Assembly (NCBI RefSeq): GCF_023370775.1
Contig: NZ_JAMCCQ010000004.1
Location: 310,001-374,000, forward strand
Length of the DNA stretch: 64,000 bases
Direction: 5' to 3'
Origin: Marivita sp. GX14005
GTDB taxonomy: Bacteria > Pseudomonadota > Alphaproteobacteria > Rhodobacterales > Rhodobacteraceae
Shown: positions 45,198 through 55,108 of the stretch, piece by piece
How the letters are laid out: every line of letters begins with the position of its first letter
Position numbering within the stretch: position 1 is the first letter of the stretch
Notes under the pieces: generated by a model
Databases searched by the model: none
What the model was told of the DNA's origin: nothing
Seen by the model: the letters and a program-made list of their open reading frames with translations, nothing else
Position numbers and translations under genes: made by a program

Positions 45198-45628
45198 AAA
45201 GCGTCGTCTTCTATTCGTGTCGTAACAGGCTAACACCCATCACAGGTGCGACCGAACCGAAAAGTTGGAGCGCTTTCCCCCGGCGCCGCCCGCCCCGGAA
45301 AACCACGGCGGCGATCCATGTGGGATAGACGCGATGAACGGAGTCGCATGGCCTGTCTGCAATCCTTGGATGTTACGCGATATCAGGGTGTCCAACGCGT
45401 CCGGGGCTGCATCGGTTTCGAATTTCTTGTGAGATATTGCCCTTCGGACGCCACAGCGTTTTCAAAAGCGGTTTGATCCGCAGAGGTCTGAAGTTCGTCG
45501 ACCTGCGAAGGTTCGGCATCGGGTTTTCAGGCGTTCCGACCCGAAAATAGGCCATCGCGTTTCCAGTGCTTTCGGGCTTATGCTGTGTATTCATCGCTTG
45601 GACGGTAACAGGCTGAAGGAGTGGGCGA
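45198..45628. other. Intergenic region without a supported gene
   Basis: About 430 bases between ctaG and the nitrilase gene. Short open frames exist on both strands but none shows family motifs, a good ribosome-binding site or conserved composition. The local base composition is less GC rich near 45430-45600. The region must hold the promoters for ctaG (left) and the amidase gene (right; AAGGAG just before its ATG). I see no palindrome that stands out. Confidence 0.5.
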
Positions 45629-46483
45629 ATGGCCGAGAACCTGCGGGTTTGCCTTGCGCAGATGACGTCGACGAACCGGCACGAGGGCAATATCGCCTTT
45701 GCCGAGGATGCCGCGCGGCACGCGGCTGCCAAGGGCTGCGATCTGCTGGCGCTGCCCGAGGCGGCGGGGATGATGAACAAGGATGTCGATGACGCGCGCA
45801 GCCGGATCACGCGCGAGGAGGACGACCCGTTCATTGCGGCTTGCAGGCGGCTGGCGGCCGAGCATGGCCTGTGGATTCAGACCGGCTCCACGCCGATTGC
45901 CAGCGGGGACGGGCGGTTTCTCAACCACGGGAACCTGATCGATGCGAACGGCTCATCCGTTGCGGGCTACGACAAGATCCACCTTTTCGATGTCTTTCTT
46001 GAAGGTCGTCCGGCCACGGGCGAATCGAAGCGCTACGCCGCTGGACAAACCGCCGTTCTGGTGGAGACCCCTTGGGGGCCTTGGGGATTGACGATCTGCT
46101 ACGATCTGCGCTTCCCGCACCTTTACCGCGACTACGCAAAGCGCGGCGCGACGGTGATCTTCGTGCCCTCGGCCTTCACCGTGCCGACAGGGGAGGCGCA
46201 TTGGGAAACGCTGCTGCGCGCGCGGGCAATCGAGAACGGCGCCTTCATCGTCGCGGCGGCGCAGGTCGGACATCACGATGACGGGCGCAAGACATGGGGC
46301 CATTCGATGATCGTCGATCCCTGGGGCAAGGTTCTGCTCGACATGGGCGGGCGCGAGCCGGGGCTTGCGGTTGTCGATCTCGATCTGAACCATGTGAGGC
46401 GGGCGCGCGAGCAGATCCCGTCGCTGAAGAATGAACGAGACTATGACTTGAATCATGTGGCCGGCCATGATGGCCTGAACTGA
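45629..46483 (+). CDS. Nitrilase-superfamily amidohydrolase (Nit1/Nit2-like; deaminated glutathione amidase candidate)
   Basis: 284 residues with the catalytic triad Glu44 (LALPEAAG), Lys116 (YDKIHLFD) and Cys157 (LTICYDLRFPHLY). The motif KIHLFDV and RFPHLYRDYAKRGA put it in the Nit group (Nit1/Nit2 type), whose best known members clear deaminated glutathione or omega-amides. AAGGAG 8 bases upstream of ATG. The downstream genes code a peptide ABC importer with a GsiA-like double ATPase, so a glutathione connection is possible. Substrate otherwise not fixed. Confidence 0.88.
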   Translation: MAENLRVCLAQMTSTNRHEGNIAFAEDAARHAAAKGCDLLALPEAAGMMNKDVDDARSRITREEDDPFIAACRRLAAEHGLWIQTGSTPIASGDGRFLNHGNLIDANGSSVAGYDKIHLFDVFLEGRPATGESKRYAAGQTAVLVETPWGPWGLTICYDLRFPHLYRDYAKRGATVIFVPSAFTVPTGEAHWETLLRARAIENGAFIVAAAQVGHHDDGRKTWGHSMIVDPWGKVLLDMGGREPGLAVVDLDLNHVRRAREQIPSLKNERDYDLNHVAGHDGLN

Positions 46484-46503
46484 CGAACCCGAAAGGACAT
46501 CTC

Positions 46504-48081
46504 ATGAGGACGACACGCAGAACCCTTCTTGCCAGCGCCGCCGCCATCGGCACCGCATCGGCGTTCCGGCCGCTCGCCGCGCTTGCGCAAGACGCGCGCC
46601 CAGATCTCGTCATCGCGGTCGACAACCTCTGGGAAACGATGGACCCGGTGATCGGCATCTCCACATCGGGCGGGCGGGTGCATACCAACATCTTCGATAC
46701 GCTCGTGCGCCGAAACCGTTGGGAAGATCCTGACGGCACCGAGCTTGTGCCGTGGCTTGCCACCAGCTGGGAACGCACGTCGCCGACAGTCTGGACCTTC
46801 CAGCTACGCGAGGGGGTGAAGTTCCATGACGGGCATGTGATGGACGCCGAGGACGTGGCGTTTTCGATCTCCGAGCAGCGCCTCTGGGGCGATGAGCCGG
46901 ACGCGCCGCGCGGCACGCGCTATGTCGCCGGGATCGTGCGGGTCGAGGCCGTCGGGCCGCTCACCGTGGAGGTCGAGACGGAACGGCCCGATCCGTCGAT
47001 TCCCTACCGTATGGTCACGCCCATCGGTTTCGTTCTGCCCAAGCACTATTACGAGGAGGTCGGCAAGGATGCCTTCGGGCAAAACCCGATGGGCACCGGC
47101 CCTTACAAGCTGGTCTCCTTCGACCCCTCGACCGAGCTTCGCGCGGAGGCGTTCGACGACTACTGGAACGGGCCTGTCCCGGCCAGCAGCCTGACCTTCC
47201 GCATCGTGCCGGAATTCTCCACTCGTTATGCGGGGCTGGCCGCGGGGGAGTTCGACGTGATCGTCAACATCCCGTCGGACCAGATCGAACAGGTGCGCAA
47301 CACGCCCGGCGTGCGGGTGATGGAGAAATCCATCGAGAATTACCCGATGTTCGCCTTCAACACGCTCGAAACCGAGGAGTTGCCGAACAACCCCCTGACC
47401 GATGCCAACCTGCGCAAGGCGATGGTGTCCGCCATCGACCGCGAGGGAATCGCGGCGGCTCTTTGGGATGGGGCGACCTTTGTTCCCGCGCCGTTCAATT
47501 TCCCGGAATACGGCGATTATTACGATGAGGGCCGCAAGGCGCGTTACGGTTTCGATCCAGAGCGCGCGCGCGAGTTGCTGGCGCAAAGCGATTATGACGG
47601 CGAGGAACTGATCTGGCATATCGTGCGGGGCTTTTATCCCAATTACGAGGTCGCCGCCGAATTTATGGTCGAGCAGTGGCGCGACATTGGCGTCAACGTC
47701 CGCATCCGCATCGTGGACAATTTCTCGCTGGCCTATCAGCGCCCGTTCCACCTGCTCAACATGTCCATGTCGAGCGAATTCTCGGGCGATCCCTACCGCC
47801 CGCTCTGGCTCGATTGGGGGCCGAATTCGTCCCGCGCCACGGCAGCACACAAGACATGGAAACCGACCGAGCGTTTCCTGGAGCTTGGCGAACGCTTCGC
47901 CGCCGCGCAGGAGTTCGAGGAGCGCAAGGCGGCCTATCTCGATCTGGTCGAGGAATGGGAAAACGTCACCCCCGGCATGTATCTGTGGCGCAACGTGGTC
48001 AGCTACGGAGTGCGCGAGGATCTCGATTGGGATCCGGGCAACGATTCCGTGACCGTCTTTGACCGGCTCTACATGGGCTGA
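46504..48081 (+). CDS. Peptide/nickel-type ABC transporter substrate-binding protein (SBP family 5)
   Basis: 525 residues. Tat-like signal (TTRRTLLASAAAIGTASAF, cleavage after ALAQ). Family 5 motifs: VWTFQLREGVKFHDGHVMDA, GTGPYKLVSF, LTDANLRKAMVSAIDREGIA. Only 20 bases separate it from the nitrilase gene, so they form one unit. It delivers its ligand to the permeases at 49699-51452. Tat export of a binding protein is less common but known. Ligand unknown. Confidence 0.88.
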   Translation: MRTTRRTLLASAAAIGTASAFRPLAALAQDARPDLVIAVDNLWETMDPVIGISTSGGRVHTNIFDTLVRRNRWEDPDGTELVPWLATSWERTSPTVWTFQLREGVKFHDGHVMDAEDVAFSISEQRLWGDEPDAPRGTRYVAGIVRVEAVGPLTVEVETERPDPSIPYRMVTPIGFVLPKHYYEEVGKDAFGQNPMGTGPYKLVSFDPSTELRAEAFDDYWNGPVPASSLTFRIVPEFSTRYAGLAAGEFDVIVNIPSDQIEQVRNTPGVRVMEKSIENYPMFAFNTLETEELPNNPLTDANLRKAMVSAIDREGIAAALWDGATFVPAPFNFPEYGDYYDEGRKARYGFDPERARELLAQSDYDGEELIWHIVRGFYPNYEVAAEFMVEQWRDIGVNVRIRIVDNFSLAYQRPFHLLNMSMSSEFSGDPYRPLWLDWGPNSSRATAAHKTWKPTERFLELGERFAAAQEFEERKAAYLDLVEEWENVTPGMYLWRNVVSYGVREDLDWDPGNDSVTVFDRLYMG

Positions 48082-48091
48082 CGCACGCGCA

Positions 48092-49702
48092 ATGGCCGCT
48101 TCTCCCACGCCCCCCGTGCTGGAGGTGCGCGATCTGCGGATCGCGCTGCCGCCCGGCGCCGACCGCGATCATGCGGCGGACGGAATCGATCTGACCATGG
48201 CGCCGGGCCAGACACTGTGCCTTGTGGGGGAGAGCGGCTCGGGCAAATCGGTGATCGCGCAGGCGATCATGGGGATGCTCCCCCCGGTGCTGCGGATGGA
48301 GCGGGGCCGGATCACCCTGCAAGGCACCGAAACCCCGCCGCAGCGGTCGGATCGGTTCAACAGGCTGCGCGGCACGCAGGTCGCAATGGTGTTTCAGGAC
48401 GCGGTATCGAGCCTGAACCCGATCCAGCGTGTCGGCCGCCAGCTCGAAGAGATCCTTCAGGTTCACGGTGTTCCGCAATCGCAGCGGCGCAAGCGGGTGA
48501 TGGACATGCTGGCGGCGGTGCAACTGCCCGACCCCGACCGCGCCTACAGATCTTATCCGCACGAGATGTCGGGCGGGCAGGCGCAGCGGATCGTCATCGC
48601 AGGTGCGCTGCTTCTGAACCCCGCGCTGCTCATCGCGGACGAGCCGACCACCGCGCTCGACGTGACGACGCAGGCGGAAATCCTCGACCTGATCGACGGA
48701 CTGAAGAAGAAGTTCGACACATCGGTCCTGTTCATCACGCATGATTTCGGCGTGGTCGCGGATATTGCCGATCATGTCGTCGTGCTCAAGGACGGTCTGA
48801 TCGTCGAACACGGCGCGGCGGAGTCGGTTCTGCGCGCACCGCAACACGCCTATACCAAACGCCTGCTCGACGCCGCTTCGTTGGAGGGGCGCGCGCAGGG
48901 TGGGGATGCCGGCGCGCCTGTTCTGACGGTGCGCGATCTGAACCTGACCTACAGGCGCGGTTTTTTCTTCAATCGCACAGAGGTCGCCGCCGTGCGCGAC
49001 GTGAACCTGACCCTGCACAAGGGGCAGACGCTTGCCGTTGTCGGGGAAAGCGGGTCGGGTAAATCCTCGCTCGCCAAATGCCTGCTGCGGCTCGAGGACG
49101 TGGAAAGCGGCACGATCGCGTTCAAGGGGCAGGACATCACCCATGAGCGCGGCCGGGCGCTGCGCGATTTCCGGGCCAGGGTGCAGGTGGTGCTGCAAGA
49201 CCCGTTCGGCGCGCTCGATCCGCGGTTCAGGACGCTCGACGCGGTGGCCGAAGGGCCGATCATCCACGGCGTGCCGCGCAAGCAGGCGCACGAGCGAGCG
49301 CGCCAAATGCTCGAACGTGTCGGGCTCGGCCCGCAAGCCGCCGCGCGTTATCCGCAGGAATTCTCCGGCGGCCAGAGGCAACGCATCTGCATCGCCCGTG
49401 CACTCGTCCTCGAACCCGAGGTTCTGATCGCGGACGAGGCCGTTTCCGCGCTCGATGTGTCCATTCAGGTGCAGATCCTCGATCTGTTCACCGAGTTGCA
49501 GAAATCGCTCGGATTTTCGATGGTGTTCATCACCCATGACCTGCATGTCGCCGCCGCGATCTCGGACCGGGTTCTGGTGATGCAGAACGGCCGTGTGGTC
49601 GAAGAGGGGCCGACCGCAGAGGTTTTCGAGCACCCCCAAAAGGACTACACGCGCGATTTGCTCAACTCCGCGCCGGGGCGGAAAGGCGGGCTGGCGGCAT
49701 GA
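48092..49702 (+). CDS. Double ABC ATPase (fused DppD-DppF, GsiA/YejF layout)
   Basis: 536 residues from ATG 48092. Two complete nucleotide-binding domains. First: Walker [15 protein letters not shown], signature MSGGQAQRIVIAGALL, Walker B LLIADEPTTALDVT. Second: [44 protein letters not shown]. The fused form is typical of GsiA (glutathione) and YejF (oligopeptides). It lacks the cysteine tails of separate OppD/OppF. The gene overlaps the permease by 4 bases. Confidence 0.9.
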   Translation: MAASPTPPVLEVRDLRIALPPGADRDHAADGIDLTMAPGQTLCLVGESGSGKSVIAQAIMGMLPPVLRMERGRITLQGTETPPQRSDRFNRLRGTQVAMVFQDAVSSLNPIQRVGRQLEEILQVHGVPQSQRRKRVMDMLAAVQLPDPDRAYRSYPHEMSGGQAQRIVIAGALLLNPALLIADEPTTALDVTTQAEILDLIDGLKKKFDTSVLFITHDFGVVADIADHVVVLKDGLIVEHGAAESVLRAPQHAYTKRLLDAASLEGRAQGGDAGAPVLTVRDLNLTYRRGFFFNRTEVAAVRDVNLTLHKGQTLAVVGESGSGKSSLAKCLLRLEDVESGTIAFKGQDITHERGRALRDFRARVQVVLQDPFGALDPRFRTLDAVAEGPIIHGVPRKQAHERARQMLERVGLGPQAAARYPQEFSGGQRQRICIARALVLEPEVLIADEAVSALDVSIQVQILDLFTELQKSLGFSMVFITHDLHVAAAISDRVLVMQNGRVVEEGPTAEVFEHPQKDYTRDLLNSAPGRKGGLAA

Positions 49703-50607
49703 TCGGATATGTGCTTTCGCGGCTGGCCCGCGCCGCAATCACTTTGCTTGTCACCGTGACGCTTGTCTTCATCTTCATCCGCTTTTCCGGCGATCCGGCC
49801 GCCGCGCTCGCCCCACCTGACGCGCCGCAGGAGGTGATCGAGCAATACCGCCGCGCGCTCGGGCTCGACCAGCCGCTCTGGGCGCAATACACCGGCTATC
49901 TGGGGCGCATCCTTCAGGGCGATTTCGGCTATTCGATCCATTCCGGCCGCCCTGCGCTGCAAGTCTTTCTCGACCGCCTGCCAGCCACGCTTTACCTCGG
50001 CGGAACGGCGCTGCTCATCGCGTTGGTTCTTGGCCTCTCGCTCGGCGCGATTGCCGCGCTGAACCGGGGCAAGCCGATCGACCGGGCGGTGATGGGGTTT
50101 TCCGTCTTCGCCTTCGCGATGCCGAATTTTCTCTTCGGTCTCGGGATGATCCTGATCGGCTCGCTGGCCTTTCAGGTCTATCTCGGCGGGCAGGGGGCCG
50201 GCGTGCTTGCGCCCGCGCTGACGCTGGGCCTTGCCTCGATGGGAAGCTACGCGCGCTTCACCCGGTCCTCGCTGCTTGAGACGATCAACAAGCCGTTCAT
50301 GCTCGCCGCCGAGGCGCGCGGCATTCCCTATCGCAGGCGCCTGATCCGCCACGCCTTGCCGAACGCGTCGATCCCCCTCGTCACGCTCGTCGGTCTGTCG
50401 GTCGGAAGCCTGATCGCCGGCTCGGTCGTGACCGAGCAGGTCTTTGCCTGGCCAGGTGTCGGCCAACTCCTCGTGCGGTCGGTCGCCACGCGCGATATCG
50501 CGACGGTGCAATTTCTGGTGCTGGCCATCGCCGCGACCATGATCACCGCCAATCTCATCGTCGATCTGCTCTATCTGGTGCTCGACCCAAGGATCAGGGT
50601 GCGCTGA
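49699..50607 (+). CDS. Peptide ABC transporter permease, DppB type
   Basis: 302 residues, six membrane helices. LSRLARAAITLLVTVTLVFI opening, GDPAAALAPPDAPQEVIEQY, YLGRILQGDFGYSI, and RHALPNASIPLVTLVGLSVG with the AARGIPYRRRLIRHA loop. The C-terminal LLYLVLDPRIRVR is standard. The next permease gene begins on its last base (TGATG). Confidence 0.9.
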   Translation: MIGYVLSRLARAAITLLVTVTLVFIFIRFSGDPAAALAPPDAPQEVIEQYRRALGLDQPLWAQYTGYLGRILQGDFGYSIHSGRPALQVFLDRLPATLYLGGTALLIALVLGLSLGAIAALNRGKPIDRAVMGFSVFAFAMPNFLFGLGMILIGSLAFQVYLGGQGAGVLAPALTLGLASMGSYARFTRSSLLETINKPFMLAAEARGIPYRRRLIRHALPNASIPLVTLVGLSVGSLIAGSVVTEQVFAWPGVGQLLVRSVATRDIATVQFLVLAIAATMITANLIVDLLYLVLDPRIRVR

Positions 50608-51452
50608 TGGCAGAACGCAAGACGCCGATCCCGCTGGCGGTCAAACTCGCCTTCGGTTTTTTGATCCTCTTCGTGCTGTTCGCGCTGTTCGGGCAATGGC
50701 TGTCGCCGCACGAATACCGCGCAACGTCGCTGATGGACCGGCTGAAACCGCCGGTGGGCTTTGGTGGAGACTGGACCTATCCGCTTGGCACAGATGCGCG
50801 CGGGCGCGATTTGCTGGTGCGTCTCGCGGTCGGCGCGCAGATCACGCTGATCGTGGCCGTCGTCGGCACGCTGATCGGCGCGATCCTCGGATCGCTTCTT
50901 GGCATATTGGCCGCCGCGCGGCGCGGGATCGTTGAAACCATCGTCGTCGGCGCCATCGATGTGCAGGCCTCCCTGCCGATCATCGTCGTCGCGCTTTTCG
51001 TGCTGGCGATGTTCGACAGCAGCTTCACGTTGTTTCTTTTCCTGATCGGCCTGACGGGCTGGGAAGTCTACGCGCGCCTGATGCGCGGCGCCGTTCTGGC
51101 GGCCAGGGAACAAGGCTACGTCACCGCAGTGCGCGCGCTCGGCGCCTCGCCCTATCGCATCTACCTGCGTCATATCCTGCCGAATGTGATCTCCGTCGCG
51201 CTGGTGCAGTTCACCGTCAACCTGCCGCTGACCGTGCTTCTGGAAACAGCGCTGAGCTTTCTTGGCCTCGGCGTGCAATCGCCTCTGACGAGCCTTGGCC
51301 AGATCATGAGCGAAGGGCGCGACCGGCTTCTGACGGCGTGGTGGCTGACGGTCTTTCCGGGCATCGTGATCTTTCTGCTCGCCCTGTCGATCAGCCTCGT
51401 CGGAGACTGGGTGCGCGACCGGTTCGATCCGACGCTCAGAACCGAGACCTGA
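50607..51452 (+). CDS. Peptide ABC transporter permease, DppC type
   Basis: 281 residues. The DppC hallmark YPLGTDARGRDLLVRLAVGA follows the first helix. Coupling loop TAVRALGASPYRIYLRHILP, and ending GDWVRDRFDPTLRTE. Partner of the preceding permease; last gene of the nitrilase-linked operon. Only 21 bases separate it from the convergent alpha/beta hydrolase gene. Confidence 0.9.
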   Translation: MAERKTPIPLAVKLAFGFLILFVLFALFGQWLSPHEYRATSLMDRLKPPVGFGGDWTYPLGTDARGRDLLVRLAVGAQITLIVAVVGTLIGAILGSLLGILAAARRGIVETIVVGAIDVQASLPIIVVALFVLAMFDSSFTLFLFLIGLTGWEVYARLMRGAVLAAREQGYVTAVRALGASPYRIYLRHILPNVISVALVQFTVNLPLTVLLETALSFLGLGVQSPLTSLGQIMSEGRDRLLTAWWLTVFPGIVIFLLALSISLVGDWVRDRFDPTLRTET

Positions 51453-51473
51453 GCGGGGGGTGCCTGCTTCTTT

Positions 51474-52238
51474 TCAATCGAACAGGAAATCCTCGATCGT
51501 CGCGTGAAAGAGCCGCGGTTTTTCCAGATGGGCAGCATGAGAGGCGCCCGGGATGACCGATAGGGTCGCGTTCGGCAGGTTTCGCCATAGCGTTTCGACC
51601 TGCGGCCACTTGTAGGACTGGTCGTGATGCCCCCAGACCACCAGCGTCGGCATACCGAGCCGGGACAGGGCCGCGCGGCCGTCCCATTCGGCCATCGCAT
51701 CGAGCGCGGCACGCGCCGCCTGCGGGTTGGCGCGCTGGCCGATCTCGGTGACGACGGCGAAACCGGGCGCCTCTTCCCCGTGCCGGAACCATGTCGCTCC
51801 GATCCGGCAGACGGTCCGGGCGATTCCGTCCGATCCGAGACGCTCGCGCGACAGACCGATCGGCTCGAAACGGTCGGGCATAAGACCGAGCGGACCGGTG
51901 CCGTAGAGGATCAGCTTGCGCACCCGCGCGCCGGCGCGGGCGGCGATTTCCTGTGCGATCATGCCGCCCATGGAATGGCCCATCAGGATGAACTCTGTCA
52001 CGCCCAATCCGTCCAGTGTGCCCAGAATGGCGGCGGCCATATCGCCGATCCGGTCACATCCTCGAAGCGATGACGCCTCTCCGAAGCCGGGCAGATCCGG
52101 TGCGATCACATCGAACCGGTCCGAGAAATGCGCGATCTCCGCCTGCCATTGCGCCGATCCGCCAAGATACCCGTGCACGAGCACGAAAGGAACACCCTGA
52201 CCGCTCCGCCGGTGAGGAAGGATGCCGTTCTGCATCAT
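51474..52238 (-). CDS. Alpha/beta hydrolase (MhpC/BphD-like fold)
   Basis: 254 residues; first ATG 52238 overlaps the TRAP permease stop. Oxyanion region VPFVLVHGYLGGSAQWQAEI, nucleophile Ser in LMGHSMGGMIAQEIA, acid in LVVWGHHDQSYKW and His in IPGASHAAHLEKP. No signal peptide. It is the last gene of the second TRAP operon, so it probably acts on the solute imported by it or on its lactone/ester. Confidence 0.85.
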   Translation of the reverse strand: MMQNGILPHRRSGQGVPFVLVHGYLGGSAQWQAEIAHFSDRFDVIAPDLPGFGEASSLRGCDRIGDMAAAILGTLDGLGVTEFILMGHSMGGMIAQEIAARAGARVRKLILYGTGPLGLMPDRFEPIGLSRERLGSDGIARTVCRIGATWFRHGEEAPGFAVVTEIGQRANPQAARAALDAMAEWDGRAALSRLGMPTLVVWGHHDQSYKWPQVETLWRNLPNATLSVIPGASHAAHLEKPRLFHATIEDFLFD

Positions 52239-53536
52239 CACATCTGCTCCGGCAGCCACAACGCGACCTGCGGGGCGATGATGAGAATGGCGATCAAAAG
52301 GATCATTGCTCCGATGAAAGGCAGGCAGCCGACGATCACGTCCCCGATGGATACCTGCTCGCGGCTGATCGCCTGGATGACATAGAGGTTGAGCCCGACC
52401 GGCGGCGTGAGCACGGCGATTTCCATGGTGATGGTGTAGACGACCCCGAACCAGATCAAATCGAACCCTGCCGCGCTCATGAGGGGATAAATCGTCGGCA
52501 GGGTGATGAAGGTCATCGAGACCGGTTCGAGGAACATGCCGAGAATGACGTAGAAGACGATGACAATCATCAGAACCGTCGTCGGTGACAGATCGAGCGA
52601 AAGGAAGAGTTCGGTGAATTGCTGCGGCACGCGGTAATAGGTCAGAACGAAGCCGAACAGCACACCGGCCGAGAGCAGCAGGCCGAGATAGCCCATCGTC
52701 CGCATCGTGGAGAAAAGCGCCTGTTTGAAACCGCTCCATGTGAGCCCGCCGACGCCGAAAGCCAGAACCACCGTCAGCAGGGACGCGACCGCGGCCGCTT
52801 CGGTCGGGGTGGCAATGCCGGCATAGATCGCAACCGTGATGACGAGGCCGATCAGGATGACCGGGCCGACCGTGCTCAGGATCATCAACAGCGGCATTTT
52901 CGTCGCGTCTTCGCTTGTGGGAATGTCCTCGGGCTTGAGCGCACCCCAGACCAGAACGACAACGACGAAGCTCGACACGAGGATCAGCCCCGGAATGACA
53001 CCGGCGATGAACAGATCGCCGATGCTTTGATCGGTGACGATGCCGTAGAACAGCAGGATGAGACTCGGCGGAATGAGCACCGACAACGTGCCGCCCGCCG
53101 CAAGAACGCCGCTCGACAGCCGTTTTCCATATCCCAGACGCAGCATTTCGGGCAGCGCGACGCCGCCGATGGTCAAAGCGCCGACCATGGAAGAGCCGCA
53201 TACCGCCCCGAAGCCCGCGCTCGCGCCGATGGAGCCATAGGCTGCCGATCCCTTGAGACGCACGCCCTGATGAAGGAACTGATAGAGGTTCGGCCCGATC
53301 CGCGATTTCCCGATCAATTCGCCCAGAAACACGAATAGCGGCACCGCGAGCAGGATATAATCGATCCAGACGCCCCATAGTTTTAGCTCGGAAGAGACAA
53401 TGGATGTCTCGAATCCCTGGATCTGCCACAGGAACGGCAGGGACGCCGCGGCAAGCGCGAAGGGGATGGGCAGGCCGATGACGATGAGCAGCATCAGCAG
53501 GCCGAACAGTCCAAGTGCGACGGTATACCATTCCAT
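52238..53536 (-). CDS. TRAP transporter large permease (DctM)
   Basis: 432 residues from ATG 53536, the usual length. LLAVPLFVFLGELIGKSRIG, SIGASAGFGAVCGSSMVGAL, AAGGTLSVLIPPSLILLFYG and GIATPTEAAAVASLL are DctM motifs; MFLEPVSMTFITLPTIYPL is the second repeat. Both ends overlap neighbours by 1 to 4 bases. Substrate group not evident. Confidence 0.92.
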   Translation of the reverse strand: MEWYTVALGLFGLLMLLIVIGLPIPFALAAASLPFLWQIQGFETSIVSSELKLWGVWIDYILLAVPLFVFLGELIGKSRIGPNLYQFLHQGVRLKGSAAYGSIGASAGFGAVCGSSMVGALTIGGVALPEMLRLGYGKRLSSGVLAAGGTLSVLIPPSLILLFYGIVTDQSIGDLFIAGVIPGLILVSSFVVVVLVWGALKPEDIPTSEDATKMPLLMILSTVGPVILIGLVITVAIYAGIATPTEAAAVASLLTVVLAFGVGGLTWSGFKQALFSTMRTMGYLGLLLSAGVLFGFVLTYYRVPQQFTELFLSLDLSPTTVLMIVIVFYVILGMFLEPVSMTFITLPTIYPLMSAAGFDLIWFGVVYTITMEIAVLTPPVGLNLYVIQAISREQVSIGDVIVGCLPFIGAMILLIAILIIAPQVALWLPEQM

Positions 53537-54045
53537 CAGTGATACTCCGCTTCGGCCGGCTTGCGGATCGCCTGAATCAGGCGCAGCACGGCATAGAATG
53601 AGAAAAGCACCAGCGCGACGGCACCGGGTGCCCAGAACAGATATCGCGGCCAGTGCAGGATTTCGGAGGCAACGCCCGAATTCCACGCGCGGATCGTGGC
53701 GCTGATGCCGGCATAGGAAAAGAAGAGCCCCACCCCCAGCATCAGCGCCAGATTGACGACACGCAGCGCCTTGCGCACCCTGCGGCCGAAAAGATCGGTG
53801 ACCATGGTGACAGTGGGATACGCATCCTCGCGCAGCGCATAGGCAAGCCCGGCAAAGGCGACGGGGAACAGCAGAAGAGCGGTTGCCTCCGTTACCATCC
53901 GGTCGGGCTTGCCCAGACCGTAGCGCACGAAAACCCCGTAGGAGATCCAGAGCATCTGAATCAGCACAATGATCGCGCCGGCCCCGGCCACCCAGATCAC
54001 CACCCGTTCAACAGATCGCACGAAACGATCCAGACCGTCTTCCAT
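53536..54045 (-). CDS. TRAP transporter small permease (DctQ)
   Basis: 169 residues, four membrane helices (VVIWVAGAGAIIVLIQMLWI; ATALLLFPVAFAGLAYALRE; ALRVVNLALMLGVGLFFSYA; LFWAPGAVALVLFSFYAVLR). The DctQ loop REDAYPTVTMVTDLFGRR is recognisable. It lies 70 bases after the binding-protein gene. Confidence 0.87.
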   Translation of the reverse strand: MEDGLDRFVRSVERVVIWVAGAGAIIVLIQMLWISYGVFVRYGLGKPDRMVTEATALLLFPVAFAGLAYALREDAYPTVTMVTDLFGRRVRKALRVVNLALMLGVGLFFSYAGISATIRAWNSGVASEILHWPRYLFWAPGAVALVLFSFYAVLRLIQAIRKPAEAEYH

Positions 54046-54115
54046 CGGTCCTTCCTCCCATGGTTCGCAGTTGAAGATCCCGGGCGGCGCGCGACGCCGG
54101 CCGCCCCTTCACGGA

Positions 54116-55108
54116 TCAGTTCGCCGCGTGGGTGTCCAGCAGCGTGCGGATTTCGCCGGCAAGCTCTGCGCCGCAGGCCTCATCGACCTCGGCGTTCCAC
54201 TTGTCGCTGACGCTGGCGATCAGCTCGGCGGTCTTTTCGGGCGGCAGGGTCGTTTCGGTTCCACCCGCCTCGATGGCGGCGGCGATCTGTTCATCGACCC
54301 ATTCTTCGTAGCGCGGCTGAAGCCAGGCTTCGGTCTCGGCCGCAGCCTCGGTCAGCGCCGTTTGCTCCTCGGGCGAAAGCGCGTCGAACTTGTCCTTGTT
54401 CATCATGTAGATGATGTTGCCATAAAACAGATTGGCATTGATCATGTGCGGCATGACATCCCAAAGCTTCCATGAGGAGTAGGTGGCAACGCCCATGTTG
54501 ATGCCATCCACCACGCCGCGTTCGGCGGATTGAAACACCTCTTTCGGCGCGACGAAAACCGGCTCGCCGCCCCAGCTTTCGATCATCATGCTGACCAGCG
54601 GCCCGATGGAGCGCACCAGCTTGCCGTCGAGCTTGCCGATATCATCGACCGGATCTTCGAACCACCATTCCTGATCGTAGGAATAGTTCGAATTCAGCAG
54701 TGGGACGAGGTTCACCTCGGCGGCTTCCTCGCGGATGAGATCGGCGTAGGCCGCATCGAGTTGCGGCTGCTCGTCAAGGCTCACATTCGCCGGAAAGAGC
54801 GAGGTCACCGCGTAGCAGGGCAGGCGGTTATCGGCGTTGATCCAGCTCATGTCGGACACGCCGCCCTGCACGGCATCCACCCCTTCCGACCACCCGTGGA
54901 GCGTGGAGGAGGGAAAAATCTCGACATTCACGCTGCCTCCGGTTTTTTCCCCGACCAGTTCGGCGAAATGCTGGAAGCCCTGGTAGCGGATATCGGATTC
55001 GTTCACATAGGTTGACAGGCGCAGCGTCGTTTCGGCATGGGCGCCGCCGCCGATCGCGGTCAGTGCAAGCGCGATGGCGGACGCGTTTCTTGTCCAGGAC
55101 AGGTTCAT
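54116..55108 (-). CDS. TRAP transporter substrate-binding protein (DctP family)
   Basis: 330 residues from ATG 55108, with GGGAG upstream. Signal peptide ends AIGGGAHAET. DctP features: LRLSTYVNESDIRYQGFQHF, VNVEIFPSSTLHGWSEGVDA, the carboxylate Arg in LDGKLVRSIGPLVSMMIESW, EVFQSAERGVVDGINMGVAT. It differs clearly from the TakP-type protein at 34702-35787. The solute is probably an organic acid or sulfonate; the operon ends with a hydrolase and lies next to two LysR genes and a cysteate lyase candidate. Confidence 0.88.
   Translation of the reverse strand: MNLSWTRNASAIALALTAIGGGAHAETTLRLSTYVNESDIRYQGFQHFAELVGEKTGGSVNVEIFPSSTLHGWSEGVDAVQGGVSDMSWINADNRLPCYAVTSLFPANVSLDEQPQLDAAYADLIREEAAEVNLVPLLNSNYSYDQEWWFEDPVDDIGKLDGKLVRSIGPLVSMMIESWGGEPVFVAPKEVFQSAERGVVDGINMGVATYSSWKLWDVMPHMINANLFYGNIIYMMNKDKFDALSPEEQTALTEAAAETEAWLQPRYEEWVDEQIAAAIEAGGTETTLPPEKTAELIASVSDKWNAEVDEACGAELAGEIRTLLDTHAAN

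Noticed and set aside
45246-45476. Possible 76-codon gene in the gap before the nitrilase gene
   Set aside because: Arg-rich start, no recognisable motif and no good ribosome-binding site.
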